From NCBI RefSeq assembly GCF_029626025.1, contig NZ_JARUBF010000001.1, positions 5,984,001-6,048,000 of the forward strand: DNA of 64,000 nt, in the 5' to 3' direction. Source of the DNA: Solwaraspora sp. WMMD406 (lineage in GTDB: Bacteria; Actinomycetota; Actinomycetes; Mycobacteriales; Micromonosporaceae). This document shows, one piece after another, positions 8,771 to 17,068 of this stretch (position 1 is its first letter; each line of letters begins with the position of its first letter). A program made the position numbers and the translations under genes. Below the pieces are notes generated by a model, which did no database searches, was not told the DNA's origin, and was given only the letters and a program-made list of their open reading frames with translations.

Positions 8771-9448
8771 TCAGCGGCGGGCCCAGTCACGCGCCGCGAG
8801 CCAGTCCACCACCACCCCGGCCACGCCCTCCGGATCCCCCCGCAGGTCGTGCCGCTCACCCGGCCGTACCACCACGTCCCGGTCAGGGCCCGCTGGCGGT
8901 ACGCCGAACGGGTCACGCTCGCCGTTGACCACCAGCGTCGGCAGGCCGGTCACCAGCTCACCGGCCCGGGTCCGCTCCGGACGGCCGGGCGGATGCAACG
9001 GAAACGCCAGAGCGATCACACCGGCCGCCGACACCTGGGCGGCGGTCCGGCAGGCCACCCGGGCGCCACTCGACCGTCCGCCGACGATCAACGGCGGTAC
9101 GCCGCCGGAGGACCCGGCGACGGCGAAGTCGGCGGCCAACCGAGCCACGACCGCACGCCACGCCTCGTCGAGGTGGCCGGCGGGTGCCGGGGCGCGCCGA
9201 CCGGCCACCCGGTAGGGCTGGGTCACCCTGGCTACCGCGACGGCGGCGCAGGCGGCCGCCGAGCAGAGCGCGGACAGGTCGGCGGCGGTGACGTCGCCAC
9301 CGGCACCGTGCCCGAGCACCAACAGGCTCGCCAGCGGGATCGGCGGGACGACCAGGTCGATCCAGGCCGGGCCTCGTGGGGTGGGGACCGTCTGTCGGCG
9401 CCTGGACCAGCCCTGGTCAAACTCCGGATCGTCGTACCGCTGGGTCAC
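8771..9448 (-). CDS. Alpha/beta hydrolase (KANL3/Tex30-like)
   Basis: A 225-residue single-domain hydrolase. The oxyanion/HGAGG loop ([10 protein letters not shown]), nucleophile elbow GGRSSGAR (Ser), acid NGERDPFG (Asp) and late histidine in GERHDL form a complete catalytic set. This combination is typical of the KANL3/Tex30/dienelactone-hydrolase-like family often annotated only as hydrolase. No signal peptide is seen. It lies upstream of sigR on the same strand but 475 bases away, so separate transcription is likely. Substrate unknown. Confidence 0.78.
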   Translation of the reverse strand: MTQRYDDPEFDQGWSRRRQTVPTPRGPAWIDLVVPPIPLASLLVLGHGAGGDVTAADLSALCSAAACAAVAVARVTQPYRVAGRRAPAPAGHLDEAWRAVVARLAADFAVAGSSGGVPPLIVGGRSSGARVACRTAAQVSAAGVIALAFPLHPPGRPERTRAGELVTGLPTLVVNGERDPFGVPPAGPDRDVVVRPGERHDLRGDPEGVAGVVVDWLAARDWARR

Positions 9449-9521
9449 CAGGGCATTGTGCCGCGCGCCCGTCGCCCGGCGGCCGGCGACGCCCGGGCGA
9501 CCGCCCGCGAGGCGAACGGCC

Positions 9522-9580
9522 CAGGTCAGCCCGGCCCGGCCCGGCTCAGGTCAGCCCGGCCCGGCCCGGCTCAGGTCAGC
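9522..9580. repeat. 25-bp tandem duplication at the whiB stop codon
   Basis: Two perfect 25-bp copies (9522-9546 and 9547-9571) plus a 9-bp partial copy. The stop codon of the WhiB gene (9571-9573, minus strand) sits at the boundary, and its surrounding sequence is repeated downstream. Confidence 0.9.
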
Positions 9581-9963
9581 GGGACGAGGCTGAGCAGGCG
9601 GTCGCGGACATCGCGGCCGGGCTGCGACCCGTCCGGCGGGATCTGGCCGGCCGGGGCCTGCCAGGCGATCTGCATCGCCCGCCGTTCCCGGGGCGTGGTG
9701 GCCCCCCACACTCCGTGCGCGTCGCCGGCGTCCAACGCCCAGGCAAGGCAGGGGCCCTGAACCTCACAGGTGCGGCAGAGTGCCACGGCCGGGTCCGCCG
9801 GCTCGCTCGGTGCCGGGAAGAACGTCTCCGGGTCGACGCTCTGGCACACCCCTCGGGTCCGCCACGCTTCGTCCAGACGTCGCTCGGCGAGCGCCCGAAG
9901 CAGCCGGGGGTCGCGACGTGCGGCCGCGACCTCGTGCGGGCGAGGCATTCGCGCCCGTGTCAT
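9571..9963 (-). CDS. WhiB-family [4Fe-4S] transcription factor
   Basis: A 130-residue WhiB-like protein. The four cluster cysteines are in GVCQSVDPETFF, CRTC and GPCLAWAL. The turn GVWGATTPRERR is the usual G-V-W-G-(G/A) motif, with an acidic/basic tail behind it. Such proteins bind the principal sigma factor and act as redox-sensitive regulators. A strong ribosome site (ggggggaggtggg) precedes ATG 9963. The roughly 250-base region upstream up to the YedK stop contains a gatc-rich near-palindrome at about 9987-10003 but no assignable riboswitch. The paralogue class is not clear. Confidence 0.88.
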   Translation of the reverse strand: MTRARMPRPHEVAAARRDPRLLRALAERRLDEAWRTRGVCQSVDPETFFPAPSEPADPAVALCRTCEVQGPCLAWALDAGDAHGVWGATTPRERRAMQIAWQAPAGQIPPDGSQPGRDVRDRLLSLVPLT

Positions 9964-10216
9964 TTACCCACCTCCCCCCCGTGGGATCAGAACATTGATC
10001 AAAGTCACTTGCTCGGGGTGAATCCGAATCCACTGTCGGCGCTGGTTTCTATCGCACTTTGCTGGGGACAGACAAGGGTCTGCATCGATTCTGGGAAAAA
10101 TACGGCCGGGCGTTTCGGTCGCAACGCCAGCAAACCTCCACCCGAGTACCGAAGACGTCACCAGGAGTAGCAGACACTGGCCCGCCGCCCGTGTGGGAGC
10201 GATACCAGCCCGACGA

Positions 10217-10978
10217 TCAGAACAGGGTCGGTTCGGCCGCTGGCCCCCCGCCGCCGAGTGGCGTGGTCGGCACGACCCGTTCGACCAGTCCGGCACCGTT
10301 GTGCCGGACGTTGCCGACGGCTGGGCCCACCGGCCGAATCTCGATGCGGTCGAGGTAATCGCCATCCGGAGGTGCCAGCAGCACGGTCGGGTCCACGTCC
10401 GGGTCCAACCATTCCGACCAGCGATTCACCGGCAACAGAAGCGGCATCCGATCATGAATCCCGGCGAGCCGGCCCGTCGCTGCCGTGGTGATCACGCTGC
10501 TGGTGATCAGTGGGTCCGTACGCCCCCAGACCGACCAGAGTCCGGCGAAGGCGAGGACCCCGCCATCGGCGGGTGTCAGGTAGTACGCCTGGCTGCGGCC
10601 CCGCCTGCCGCCGGCCGGCCGGACCCACTCGTACCATCCGTCGGCCGGCACCAGGCACCGCCGCCGGGCGAACGACGGCGCGAACGCGGAACTGGTCGCC
10701 ACCGTCTCCGCACGCGCGTTGATCATTCGGGTGCCGATCTTGACATCCGCCGCCCACGGCGGCACCAAACCCCACCGAGCCGTGCTCAGCACTCGCCGCG
10801 CCGGGCCATCGGGCGGAGGCCCCGCACGGCCGGATCGCCGGGACAGCCGCACGATCGGCACCGGATCCGTCGGCGCCACGTTGTAGTCGGCCGCCACCTC
10901 GTCGCCGGTGTCGTCCAACGCCTCGAAGAGCGCGGTCAGGTCCGCCGCGCTGCGTGTGGTCGCGTACCGCCCGCACAT
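10217..10978 (-). CDS. SOS response-associated peptidase, HMCES/YedK family
   Basis: A 253-residue SRAP-domain protein. Catalytic Cys2 directly follows the initiator (MCGRYATT), as needed for thiazolidine crosslinking to abasic sites. Other hallmarks are YNVAPT, RWGLVPPWA, INARAETV, CLVPADGWYEW and the catalytic-histidine stretch IHDRMPLLL. It shields abasic sites in single-stranded DNA as a DNA-protein crosslink. It is divergent from aroA with 48 bases between starts. Confidence 0.92.
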   Translation of the reverse strand: MCGRYATTRSAADLTALFEALDDTGDEVAADYNVAPTDPVPIVRLSRRSGRAGPPPDGPARRVLSTARWGLVPPWAADVKIGTRMINARAETVATSSAFAPSFARRRCLVPADGWYEWVRPAGGRRGRSQAYYLTPADGGVLAFAGLWSVWGRTDPLITSSVITTAATGRLAGIHDRMPLLLPVNRWSEWLDPDVDPTVLLAPPDGDYLDRIEIRPVGPAVGNVRHNGAGLVERVVPTTPLGGGGPAAEPTLF

Positions 10979-11026
10979 GGTGCCCAGGTTAGACCCGCCC
11001 GGACCGGCTGTTGGCACACTGTACGG

Positions 11027-12328
11027 GTGCCCACGCTGACTGTGCCCCAACCGTACGAGCCATGGACCGCCCCCACCGCCGCCGGGCCGGTAGCCGCGAC
11101 CCTGCGTCTGCCCGGTTCCAAGTCGATGACCGCCCGCGCCCTGGTGCTCAGCGCGATCAGCGCCACCACGGCCAGCGTCCGCCGACCGCTGCAGGCCCGC
11201 GACACCACCCTGATGGCAGCCGGGCTGGCGGCGATGGGTGCCGACCTGGACACCAGCTCCGTCGAGCGCTGGGCGGTGCGGCCGGCGACACTGCGGGGAC
11301 CGGCACACGTCGACGTCGGTCTCGCCGGGACGATCATGCGCTTCCTGCCGGCCGTTGCCGGCCTGGCCGACGGTCCGGTCACCTTCGACGGCGACCCGCA
11401 CGCCCGGTCCCGGCCGCTCGGTCCACTGCTCGACGGGCTGCGTACGGTCGGATTGCGCATCGACGCGGCGACCACCGGCGGCCTGCCGATCACCGTGCAC
11501 GGCACCGGCCGGATCCCCGGCGGTGAGGTCGCCATCGACGCCTCGAAGTCCAGCCAGTTCGTCTCCGGTCTGCTGCTGGCCGCCCCGCGCTTCACCGACG
11601 GCGTGCTGGTCCGGCACGTCGGCGGTGACCTGCCCTCCGCTCCACACGTCCGGATGACCGTTCGGATGCTGCGGGCGGCCGGGGCGGCGGTCGACGACTC
11701 CGTACCCGATGTCTGGCGGGTCGAGCCGGGCGAGCTGACCGGCCAGGAGTGGGCGATCGAACCGGACCTCTCCGGTGCGCTGCCCTTCTTTGCGGCGGCC
11801 CTGGTCACCGGCGGTGAGGTCACCCTGAGCGACTGGCCGCAGCGCAGTGCCCAGCCGGTCGAGCTGCTGATCGAACTGATCGACCAGCTCGGTGGTCGCG
11901 CCGAGCTCACCTCGGCCGGGCTGACCGTGCGCGGCACCGGCACGCTGCACGGGATCACCGCCGACCTCCGCCAGGTCAGCGAGCTGACCCCGGTGATCGC
12001 CGCGCTGGCGACCCTGGCCGACGGGCCGTCCCGGCTGACCGGCGTGGCCCACATCCGAGGACACGAGACCGATCGGCTGGCCGCTCTCGCCGCCGAGCTG
12101 GGCGGTCTCGGCGCCGAGGTGACCGAGTTGCCGGACGGGCTGGAGATCGCCCCCAAGCCGCTGCGTGGCGGCCGGTTCCACACCTACGACGATCACCGGA
12201 TGGCACACGCCGCCGCGGTGCTCGGTCTGGTGGTGCCCGGAATCGAACTCACCGACGTGGCGTGTACGTCCAAGACGCTGCCGGAATTCCCGACACTATG
12301 GACCACGACGGCCGGCGGCAGTCGCTGA
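11027..12328 (+). CDS. aroA: 3-phosphoshikimate 1-carboxyvinyltransferase (EPSP synthase)
   Basis: A 433-residue enzyme that condenses shikimate-3-phosphate with phosphoenolpyruvate in the shikimate pathway. Signatures are LPGSKSMTARALVL near the N-terminus, GLAGTIMRFLPAVAG, DGDPHARSRPLGPLLDGLR, DASKSSQFVSGLLL and the C-terminal SKTLPEFPTLW. The GTG at 11027 (VPTLTVPQPYEPW) fits the family start; the frame extends far upstream without homology. It is first in an aroA-rsgA-hisN group conserved in actinobacteria. The glycine-rich loop is AGTIMR rather than GNAGTxxR, as is common in actinobacterial enzymes. Confidence 0.93.
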   Translation: MPTLTVPQPYEPWTAPTAAGPVAATLRLPGSKSMTARALVLSAISATTASVRRPLQARDTTLMAAGLAAMGADLDTSSVERWAVRPATLRGPAHVDVGLAGTIMRFLPAVAGLADGPVTFDGDPHARSRPLGPLLDGLRTVGLRIDAATTGGLPITVHGTGRIPGGEVAIDASKSSQFVSGLLLAAPRFTDGVLVRHVGGDLPSAPHVRMTVRMLRAAGAAVDDSVPDVWRVEPGELTGQEWAIEPDLSGALPFFAAALVTGGEVTLSDWPQRSAQPVELLIELIDQLGGRAELTSAGLTVRGTGTLHGITADLRQVSELTPVIAALATLADGPSRLTGVAHIRGHETDRLAALAAELGGLGAEVTELPDGLEIAPKPLRGGRFHTYDDHRMAHAAAVLGLVVPGIELTDVACTSKTLPEFPTLWTTTAGGSR

Positions 12329-12380
12329 TCTGTCACGAGGCAGTCTGCGGTCCGCAGGCACCTGCGGGCTGACCGGCCGG

Positions 12381-12415
12381 CCAGCGGGCGACCAGCCAGC
12401 GGGCGACCAGCCAGC
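12381..12415. repeat. 15-bp tandem repeat between aroA and rsgA
   Basis: Two perfect copies of ccagcgggcgaccag (12381-12395, 12396-12410) and a short third partial copy, in the 147-base gap after aroA. Confidence 0.85.
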
Positions 12416-12475
12416 AGGCCACCGAACGGCGGCCGACCGAGCAGCGGAACGGCGACGAACGGAAGGGAAGCGGCC

Positions 12476-13576
12476 CTGGCGGGCAAGCGCAGAGAATACG
12501 ACGAGGACGACGTACGGGTGCGCCCACGACGGTCCTCCCGTCCGCGCACCCGTACCCGACCGGCGCACGACGACGCGGTCGACGGATTCGTGGTCGCGGT
12601 CGATCGGGGTCGGTACAGCTGTGTGCTGACCCCGGCTTCCGGGTCGACACCGACGCCGACCGACCGGCGACCGGTGGTGACGGTCACCGCGATGCGGGCC
12701 CGCGAACTCGGCCGCAAGTCGGTGGTGGTCGGCGACCGGGTCGGACTGGTCGGCGACGTGTCGGGCACCACCGGGTCGTTGGCCCGGATCGTCCGGATCG
12801 ACGAGCGGGTGTCCGTGCTGCGCCGGACCGCTGACGACGACGACACCACCGCCGAGGGACGGTTGGAGCGGGTCGTGGTGGCGAACGCCGACCAACTGGT
12901 CATCGTCAGCGCGCTGGCCGACCCGCCACCCCGGACCGGCTTCATCGACCGCTGCCTGGTAGCGGCCTACGACGCAGGAATCGAGCCGCTGCTCTGCCTC
13001 ACCAAGGCCGATCTGGCCGGTCCGGAAGCGGTGATCGACTACTACCACGACCTGGATCTGGAGTACGTCCTCTGCCGCCCCGGCAGCGAACTCGACGAAT
13101 TGCGCCAACGACTCGCCGGGCGGCTGTCGGTGCTGGTCGGGCACTCCGGCGTCGGCAAGAGCACGCTGGTCAACCGGCTCGTCCCACAGGCGCTGCGGGC
13201 AGTGGGAGCGGTCAGCGCGATCGGCCGGGGTCGGCACACCTCGTCGAGCGCGGTCGTACTCCGGTTGCCCGCCCTGCCCGCCGGGGCCGCCGAGGTCGTT
13301 GCCCGGCATCCGACCAGCGGGCAGGACCCCGGCTGGATCGTCGACACGCCCGGGATCCGCAGCTTCGGACTCGCCCACGTGTCCGCCGAGAGCCTGCTGC
13401 ACGGCTTTCCGGACCTGGTCGACGGCACGCTGGAGTGCCCGCCCAACTGCGAGCACAGCGGCAGCGCGGAAGGCTGCCGGTTGGCCGGTTGGGTGGCCGA
13501 CGGCAATGCCGACCCACGACGGTTGGCCTCCTACCGCCGGCTGCTGGACTCCCGGTCAGGGGAACCCGACAGCTAA
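12476..13576 (+). CDS. rsgA: Ribosome small-subunit-dependent GTPase A
   Basis: A circularly permuted GTPase that matures the 30S subunit. It shows an OB fold at the N-terminus, G4 (CLTKADL), G1 (GHSGVGKSTLVN), G3 (VDTPGIRSFGL) and a C-terminal zinc site (CPPNCEHSGSAEGC). The conserved N-terminal motif (E/D)YDEDDVRVRP lies upstream of the first GTG at 12518. The only initiation-like codon with a strong Shine-Dalgarno (ggaagggaag) is CTG 12476 (LAGKRREYDEDD), with no ATG or GTG upstream in frame. I therefore place the start at CTG. With the GTG start it would be 352 residues; with CTG it is 366. Confidence 0.88.
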   Translation: MAGKRREYDEDDVRVRPRRSSRPRTRTRPAHDDAVDGFVVAVDRGRYSCVLTPASGSTPTPTDRRPVVTVTAMRARELGRKSVVVGDRVGLVGDVSGTTGSLARIVRIDERVSVLRRTADDDDTTAEGRLERVVVANADQLVIVSALADPPPRTGFIDRCLVAAYDAGIEPLLCLTKADLAGPEAVIDYYHDLDLEYVLCRPGSELDELRQRLAGRLSVLVGHSGVGKSTLVNRLVPQALRAVGAVSAIGRGRHTSSSAVVLRLPALPAGAAEVVARHPTSGQDPGWIVDTPGIRSFGLAHVSAESLLHGFPDLVDGTLECPPNCEHSGSAEGCRLAGWVADGNADPRRLASYRRLLDSRSGEPDS

Positions 13577-13635
13577 AGATCTTGCGCATCGGGACACGCG
13601 ACCGCTGCGCTCGGTAATCGACTACCTTTCCGGCC

Positions 13636-14427
13636 ATGGCCCGGTACGCCGATGATCTGTCTCTCGCCCACCTGCTCGCCGACACTGCGGACTCGATGTC
13701 GATGGCCCGCTTCCGGGCGCTCGACCTGCACGTCGAAGCGAAACCGGATCTGACCCCGGTCTCCGACGCCGACACCGCTGTCGAGAAGGCGCTGCGCGCC
13801 ACGCTCGCCCGTACCCGCCCCCGCGACGGCGTACTCGGCGAGGAATTCGGTGCCTCGGTCGCGGCGGCGGGCCCCGGCAACCGGCAGTGGGTCATCGACC
13901 CGATCGACGGCACCAAGAACTTCATCCGGGGCGTGCCGATCTGGGCCACGTTGATCGCCCTGATGGAAGGCGATCAACCGGTGGTCGGGTTGGTGTCGGC
14001 TCCGGCCCTGGGCCGCCGCTGGTGGGCGGCGACCGGTCACGGCGCGTACGCCGGACGGCACACCGCCGCCGCCACGCCGATCAAGGTCTCGGGTGTCCGC
14101 CGGCTGGCCGACGCGAGCTTTTGCTACTCGTCGTTGCCCAGTTGGCAGGAGTCAGGTCGGCTCGACGCCATGCTGGACATCATGCGGTCGGTGTGGCGCA
14201 GCCGCGCGTACGGCGACTTCTACGGATACATGCTGGTCGCCGAAGGCGCCGTCGACATCATGGTCGAACCTGAACTGTCCTTGTGGGACCTGGCCGCGCT
14301 GATTCCCATCGTGACGGAGGCCGGTGGCACGTTCACCGACCTGACCGGACGGCCCGGACCCGGCGGCGGCAGCGCGGTGGCGAGTAACGGCAAGCTGCAC
14401 TCCGACCTGTTGCACCGGCTGGGCTGA
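13636..14427 (+). CDS. hisN: Histidinol-phosphatase, inositol monophosphatase family
   Basis: A 263-residue Mg-dependent phosphatase. Metal motifs are LGEEFG, the WVIDPIDGTKNFIRG core and the late SLWDLAALIPIVTEAGG. The wording DGTKNF plus its position after aroA-rsgA matches actinobacterial HisN, which completes the histidinol-phosphate dephosphorylation step of histidine synthesis. It starts 59 bases after rsgA and is probably in the same transcript. Its stop is inside a 23-bp tandem duplication. Confidence 0.87.
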   Translation: MARYADDLSLAHLLADTADSMSMARFRALDLHVEAKPDLTPVSDADTAVEKALRATLARTRPRDGVLGEEFGASVAAAGPGNRQWVIDPIDGTKNFIRGVPIWATLIALMEGDQPVVGLVSAPALGRRWWAATGHGAYAGRHTAAATPIKVSGVRRLADASFCYSSLPSWQESGRLDAMLDIMRSVWRSRAYGDFYGYMLVAEGAVDIMVEPELSLWDLAALIPIVTEAGGTFTDLTGRPGPGGGSAVASNGKLHSDLLHRLG

Positions 14428-14465
14428 CCTGCCCGCACCGGCTGGGCTGACCTGCCCGCACCGGC
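14412..14465. repeat. 23-bp tandem duplication spanning the hisN stop codon
   Basis: Two perfect 23-bp copies (14412-14434, 14435-14457) and an 8-base third partial. The hisN TGA at 14425-14427 is within the first copy. Confidence 0.9.
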
Positions 14466-14539
14466 ACGGCCGCACGCCCGCCGGTGTCTGCCAGCCGGCC
14501 TCGCCCTCCCGCGCCGTACCGACCCTCTATCCTCGCCGG

Positions 14540-15682
14540 GTGACGTCGACCGGGTGGTGCTTTCTCGCGGCGATGGTCGTCACCTACGGCGTGGCCCATC
14601 TGTTCCAGGCGATCGCGGCGGCACGTACCACGGTTCGGGGTCGGTGCGATCCCGGTCTGCTGTTCCGGCTCGCCCGCCACCGGATCTACCTGGCCGGCCT
14701 CGGTTGTCAGGCGGCGGCCTTCGTATTGGCGTTCCTCGCCCGACGGGACCTGCCGCTGTTCCTGGTCCAGGCGAGCGTCGCGGCGGCGCTGGGCGTCACC
14801 GCGATCCTCGGGGTGGTGGTGCTGAACTGGCGGTTGCCGCCCGCCGAGGTCTCGCTGCTGGTGCTGCTGCTGGTCGGGGTCACCGCGCTCGTGGTCTCCG
14901 CCCGACCCGCACCCGCGCATCAGCTCGGGCCACGGGCGGTGACGGTGCTGGTCCTGGCGACCGGTGCGATCGCCGGCTGCGGCGTACTGGCGGCCCGGTT
15001 GCCCGGGGCGGCCGGTGCGGTGACGCTGGGGTTGTTCGCCGGTTTCGCGTTCTCGGCGGCGGCGGTCGCTTCCCGCCCGCTGGCCGGGGCCACCTCGATA
15101 GCCACCCTGCTCGGACAGCCGCTGCTGTACGTGCTGATCGCCCACTGCGCGGTCGGTCAATGGCTGATCGGGTTGGCGATGCAGCGAGGTTCGGTGACGG
15201 CGGCGATCGCGGCCATGGACGCCGCCGGTTCGGTACCCGCCGCGATCGTCGGTCTGCTACTGCTCAACGACAGGGTCTGGCCCGGACGGGAATGGTTGGC
15301 GGTCACCGGATTCGTGGTGACCCTGGCCGCCGTCCTCGGCCTGACCCGGGTCGCCGCCACGCAGCACCTGATCACCAGTGGACTGGCTCCGATCGCGCCA
15401 GCGGCCGTCGGCGAGTCACCAGCCGGCCTCCGACGACCAGCCGACACCAGACGACCAGCCGACACCAGACAACCAGCCGCTGACGGGCCGGCTCAGGCCG
15501 CCCGCGCCCGGGTGGCCGCCGGATCGCCCGACGCGGCGGCGTCGACGATCTCGGTCGTCTCGACCTCGGCCAGGTTGATCTCCACATCGACCAGCTCGAC
15601 CGAATCTCCGTCGGGCGGCTCGGCACCGGAGACCGATCCCACCGGTACGCATCGGCCACGTAGCCCGAGCACCCGGTGGTAG
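14540..15682 (+). CDS. Multi-pass membrane protein, DMT/EamA-like
   Basis: Starts at GTG (VTSTGWCFLAAMVV). The first 290 residues contain about nine hydrophobic helices, for example FLAAMVVTYGVAHLF, VSLLVLLLVGVTALVV and WLAVTGFVVTLAAVLGL, arranged like a drug/metabolite-transporter fold. The C-terminal 90 residues are low-complexity (RRPADT repeats from an 18-bp tandem repeat at 15432-15485). They overlap the 3' end of the convergent glycosyltransferase by 190 bases, so the tail may be unconserved read-through to the first stop. Substrate unknown. Confidence 0.65.
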   Translation: MTSTGWCFLAAMVVTYGVAHLFQAIAAARTTVRGRCDPGLLFRLARHRIYLAGLGCQAAAFVLAFLARRDLPLFLVQASVAAALGVTAILGVVVLNWRLPPAEVSLLVLLLVGVTALVVSARPAPAHQLGPRAVTVLVLATGAIAGCGVLAARLPGAAGAVTLGLFAGFAFSAAAVASRPLAGATSIATLLGQPLLYVLIAHCAVGQWLIGLAMQRGSVTAAIAAMDAAGSVPAAIVGLLLLNDRVWPGREWLAVTGFVVTLAAVLGLTRVAATQHLITSGLAPIAPAAVGESPAGLRRPADTRRPADTRQPAADGPAQAARARVAAGSPDAAASTISVVSTSARLISTSTSSTESPSGGSAPETDPTGTHRPRSPSTRW

Positions 15683-16878
15683 AGCCGCTCGACCGCGGTA
15701 GCCGTCCGCTCCCAGCTGTAGCGGCACCGGACCCGGTCGATCGCGGCGTGCCCGTAGGCGAAGCGCTCCGCGTCGTCGGCGAGCAGCCGACGTACCGTGA
15801 GCCCCAGGCTCCGGACGTCGCCGACCGGGACCAGACGGCCCGTCACCGAGTCGACCACGCAGTCCCCGACGCCGCCGTGGGCGTACCCGACCACCGGTAC
15901 GCCGCAGGCCATCGCCTCCAGCGCCACGGTCCCGGCCGGGGCGTACCGGCTGGCGCAGACCACGAGGTCCACCGACCGGTACAGCTCCGGCATCTCCTGG
16001 GCAGCGACCACCCCGAGCAGCTCCACCTGGTCCGTCACCCCGCACCGGTCGGCCAGCGCGCGAAGCCGGTGCGCGTCGGGGTGGCCGCCGAGCGCGGTCG
16101 GTGCCGGCCCGCCGGCCACGATCAGGTCCGCGTCGCCGACCAGACGGAGACAGCGGATCAGATCGTCGTGTCCGTAGCCGGCGGTGAGGCCGCCGACGGA
16201 CAGGATCCGCCGACGGCGGCGGGGACGCTCCTCGGTGTCGGGACAGAACCGGTCGATGTCCACTCCGGGCGGGATCATCGCCACGGAGGCGCGGTCGCGG
16301 CCCATCCGGGCGAGTTCGTCGACTTCGTCGGTGCACTGGGCGATGGCCGCGTCGACCACTCGGCTCAGGGCCTGCTCCAGCGCCACCCGTACCCGTGGTC
16401 CCCGGTAGTCGGGACCGAGTACCCGCTGCTGCTGGCTGCCGACGCTGTGGAAGGTCTGCACCAGCGGGACGCTGGTCCGACCGACCGCGCTCGCGACGGC
16501 GAGCCCGCCGGGCCAGAAGTGTCCGTGCACCACGTCCGGGCTCCAGTCGCCCCGCTGCCACTGCCCGGCCAGCCAGCTGCCGATCTCCGGCAGGTGCCCG
16601 AGCAGGTCGGCGGTGCCAAGGTCGTGCGGTGGACCCACCGGGACACTGATCACGCGGTAGCCGCCCCGCTCGTCGTCCGGCGGCTCGTCCGGGGTCGAAC
16701 GGCGTTGGTAGACCCGAACGTCGTGGCCCAGCCGCGCCAACTCGGCGGCGAGCCGGTCGATGTGCTGACGGGTCCCGGTCGACGCTCGTCCGGTGGTGTC
16801 CAGGTGTGCTCCGTCCCGGTTGCCGGGGTCGCGACCGATGGAAGCTCCACCGTGTGCGGACACAAGGCCGACGCGCAT
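15493..16878 (-). CDS. Glycosyltransferase family 4
   Basis: A 461-residue GT-B retaining glycosyltransferase. The N-terminal acceptor domain starts MRVGLVSAHGGAS; the donor domain includes IPPGVDIDRF, ILSVGGL and the C-terminal loop GTVALEAMACGVPVVG. The usual E-x7-E nucleotide-sugar motif has alanine in place of the first glutamate (APAGTVALE), which is uncommon. An acidic, poorly conserved tail follows residue 410. It probably transfers a sugar to a cell-envelope or small-molecule acceptor. It is similar in layout to MshA-like enzymes, but MshA is not claimed. Confidence 0.83.
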   Translation of the reverse strand: MRVGLVSAHGGASIGRDPGNRDGAHLDTTGRASTGTRQHIDRLAAELARLGHDVRVYQRRSTPDEPPDDERGGYRVISVPVGPPHDLGTADLLGHLPEIGSWLAGQWQRGDWSPDVVHGHFWPGGLAVASAVGRTSVPLVQTFHSVGSQQQRVLGPDYRGPRVRVALEQALSRVVDAAIAQCTDEVDELARMGRDRASVAMIPPGVDIDRFCPDTEERPRRRRRILSVGGLTAGYGHDDLIRCLRLVGDADLIVAGGPAPTALGGHPDAHRLRALADRCGVTDQVELLGVVAAQEMPELYRSVDLVVCASRYAPAGTVALEAMACGVPVVGYAHGGVGDCVVDSVTGRLVPVGDVRSLGLTVRRLLADDAERFAYGHAAIDRVRCRYSWERTATAVERLYHRVLGLRGRCVPVGSVSGAEPPDGDSVELVDVEINLAEVETTEIVDAAASGDPAATRARAA

Positions 16879-17068
16879 CTGTCACCTCCTCCTGGCGTGC
16901 GATGGGGCCGGTGGCGGTCGCGGTCCGGGCCCCGCCACCGCCATTTCTAACCCCTGCCGCCAGCCGAATTCCGGGGTTCCGGTCAGCACCACCCCGAGGT
17001 GCGGAGTTGGCCCGGCCCGACTCCGAACATCGCCGGTATGAACAGGCCAAACCGGGGTACCCGTACGC

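Noticed and set aside
9964-10216. Possible riboswitch in the whiB leader
   Set aside because: Contains a gatc-rich near-palindrome but no conserved core of any riboswitch class that I could recognise.
10217-12208. 663-codon minus frame joining the YedK gene to aroA antisense
   Set aside because: Only the last 253 codons match a family (SRAP, starting MCGRY); the upstream part is antisense to aroA.
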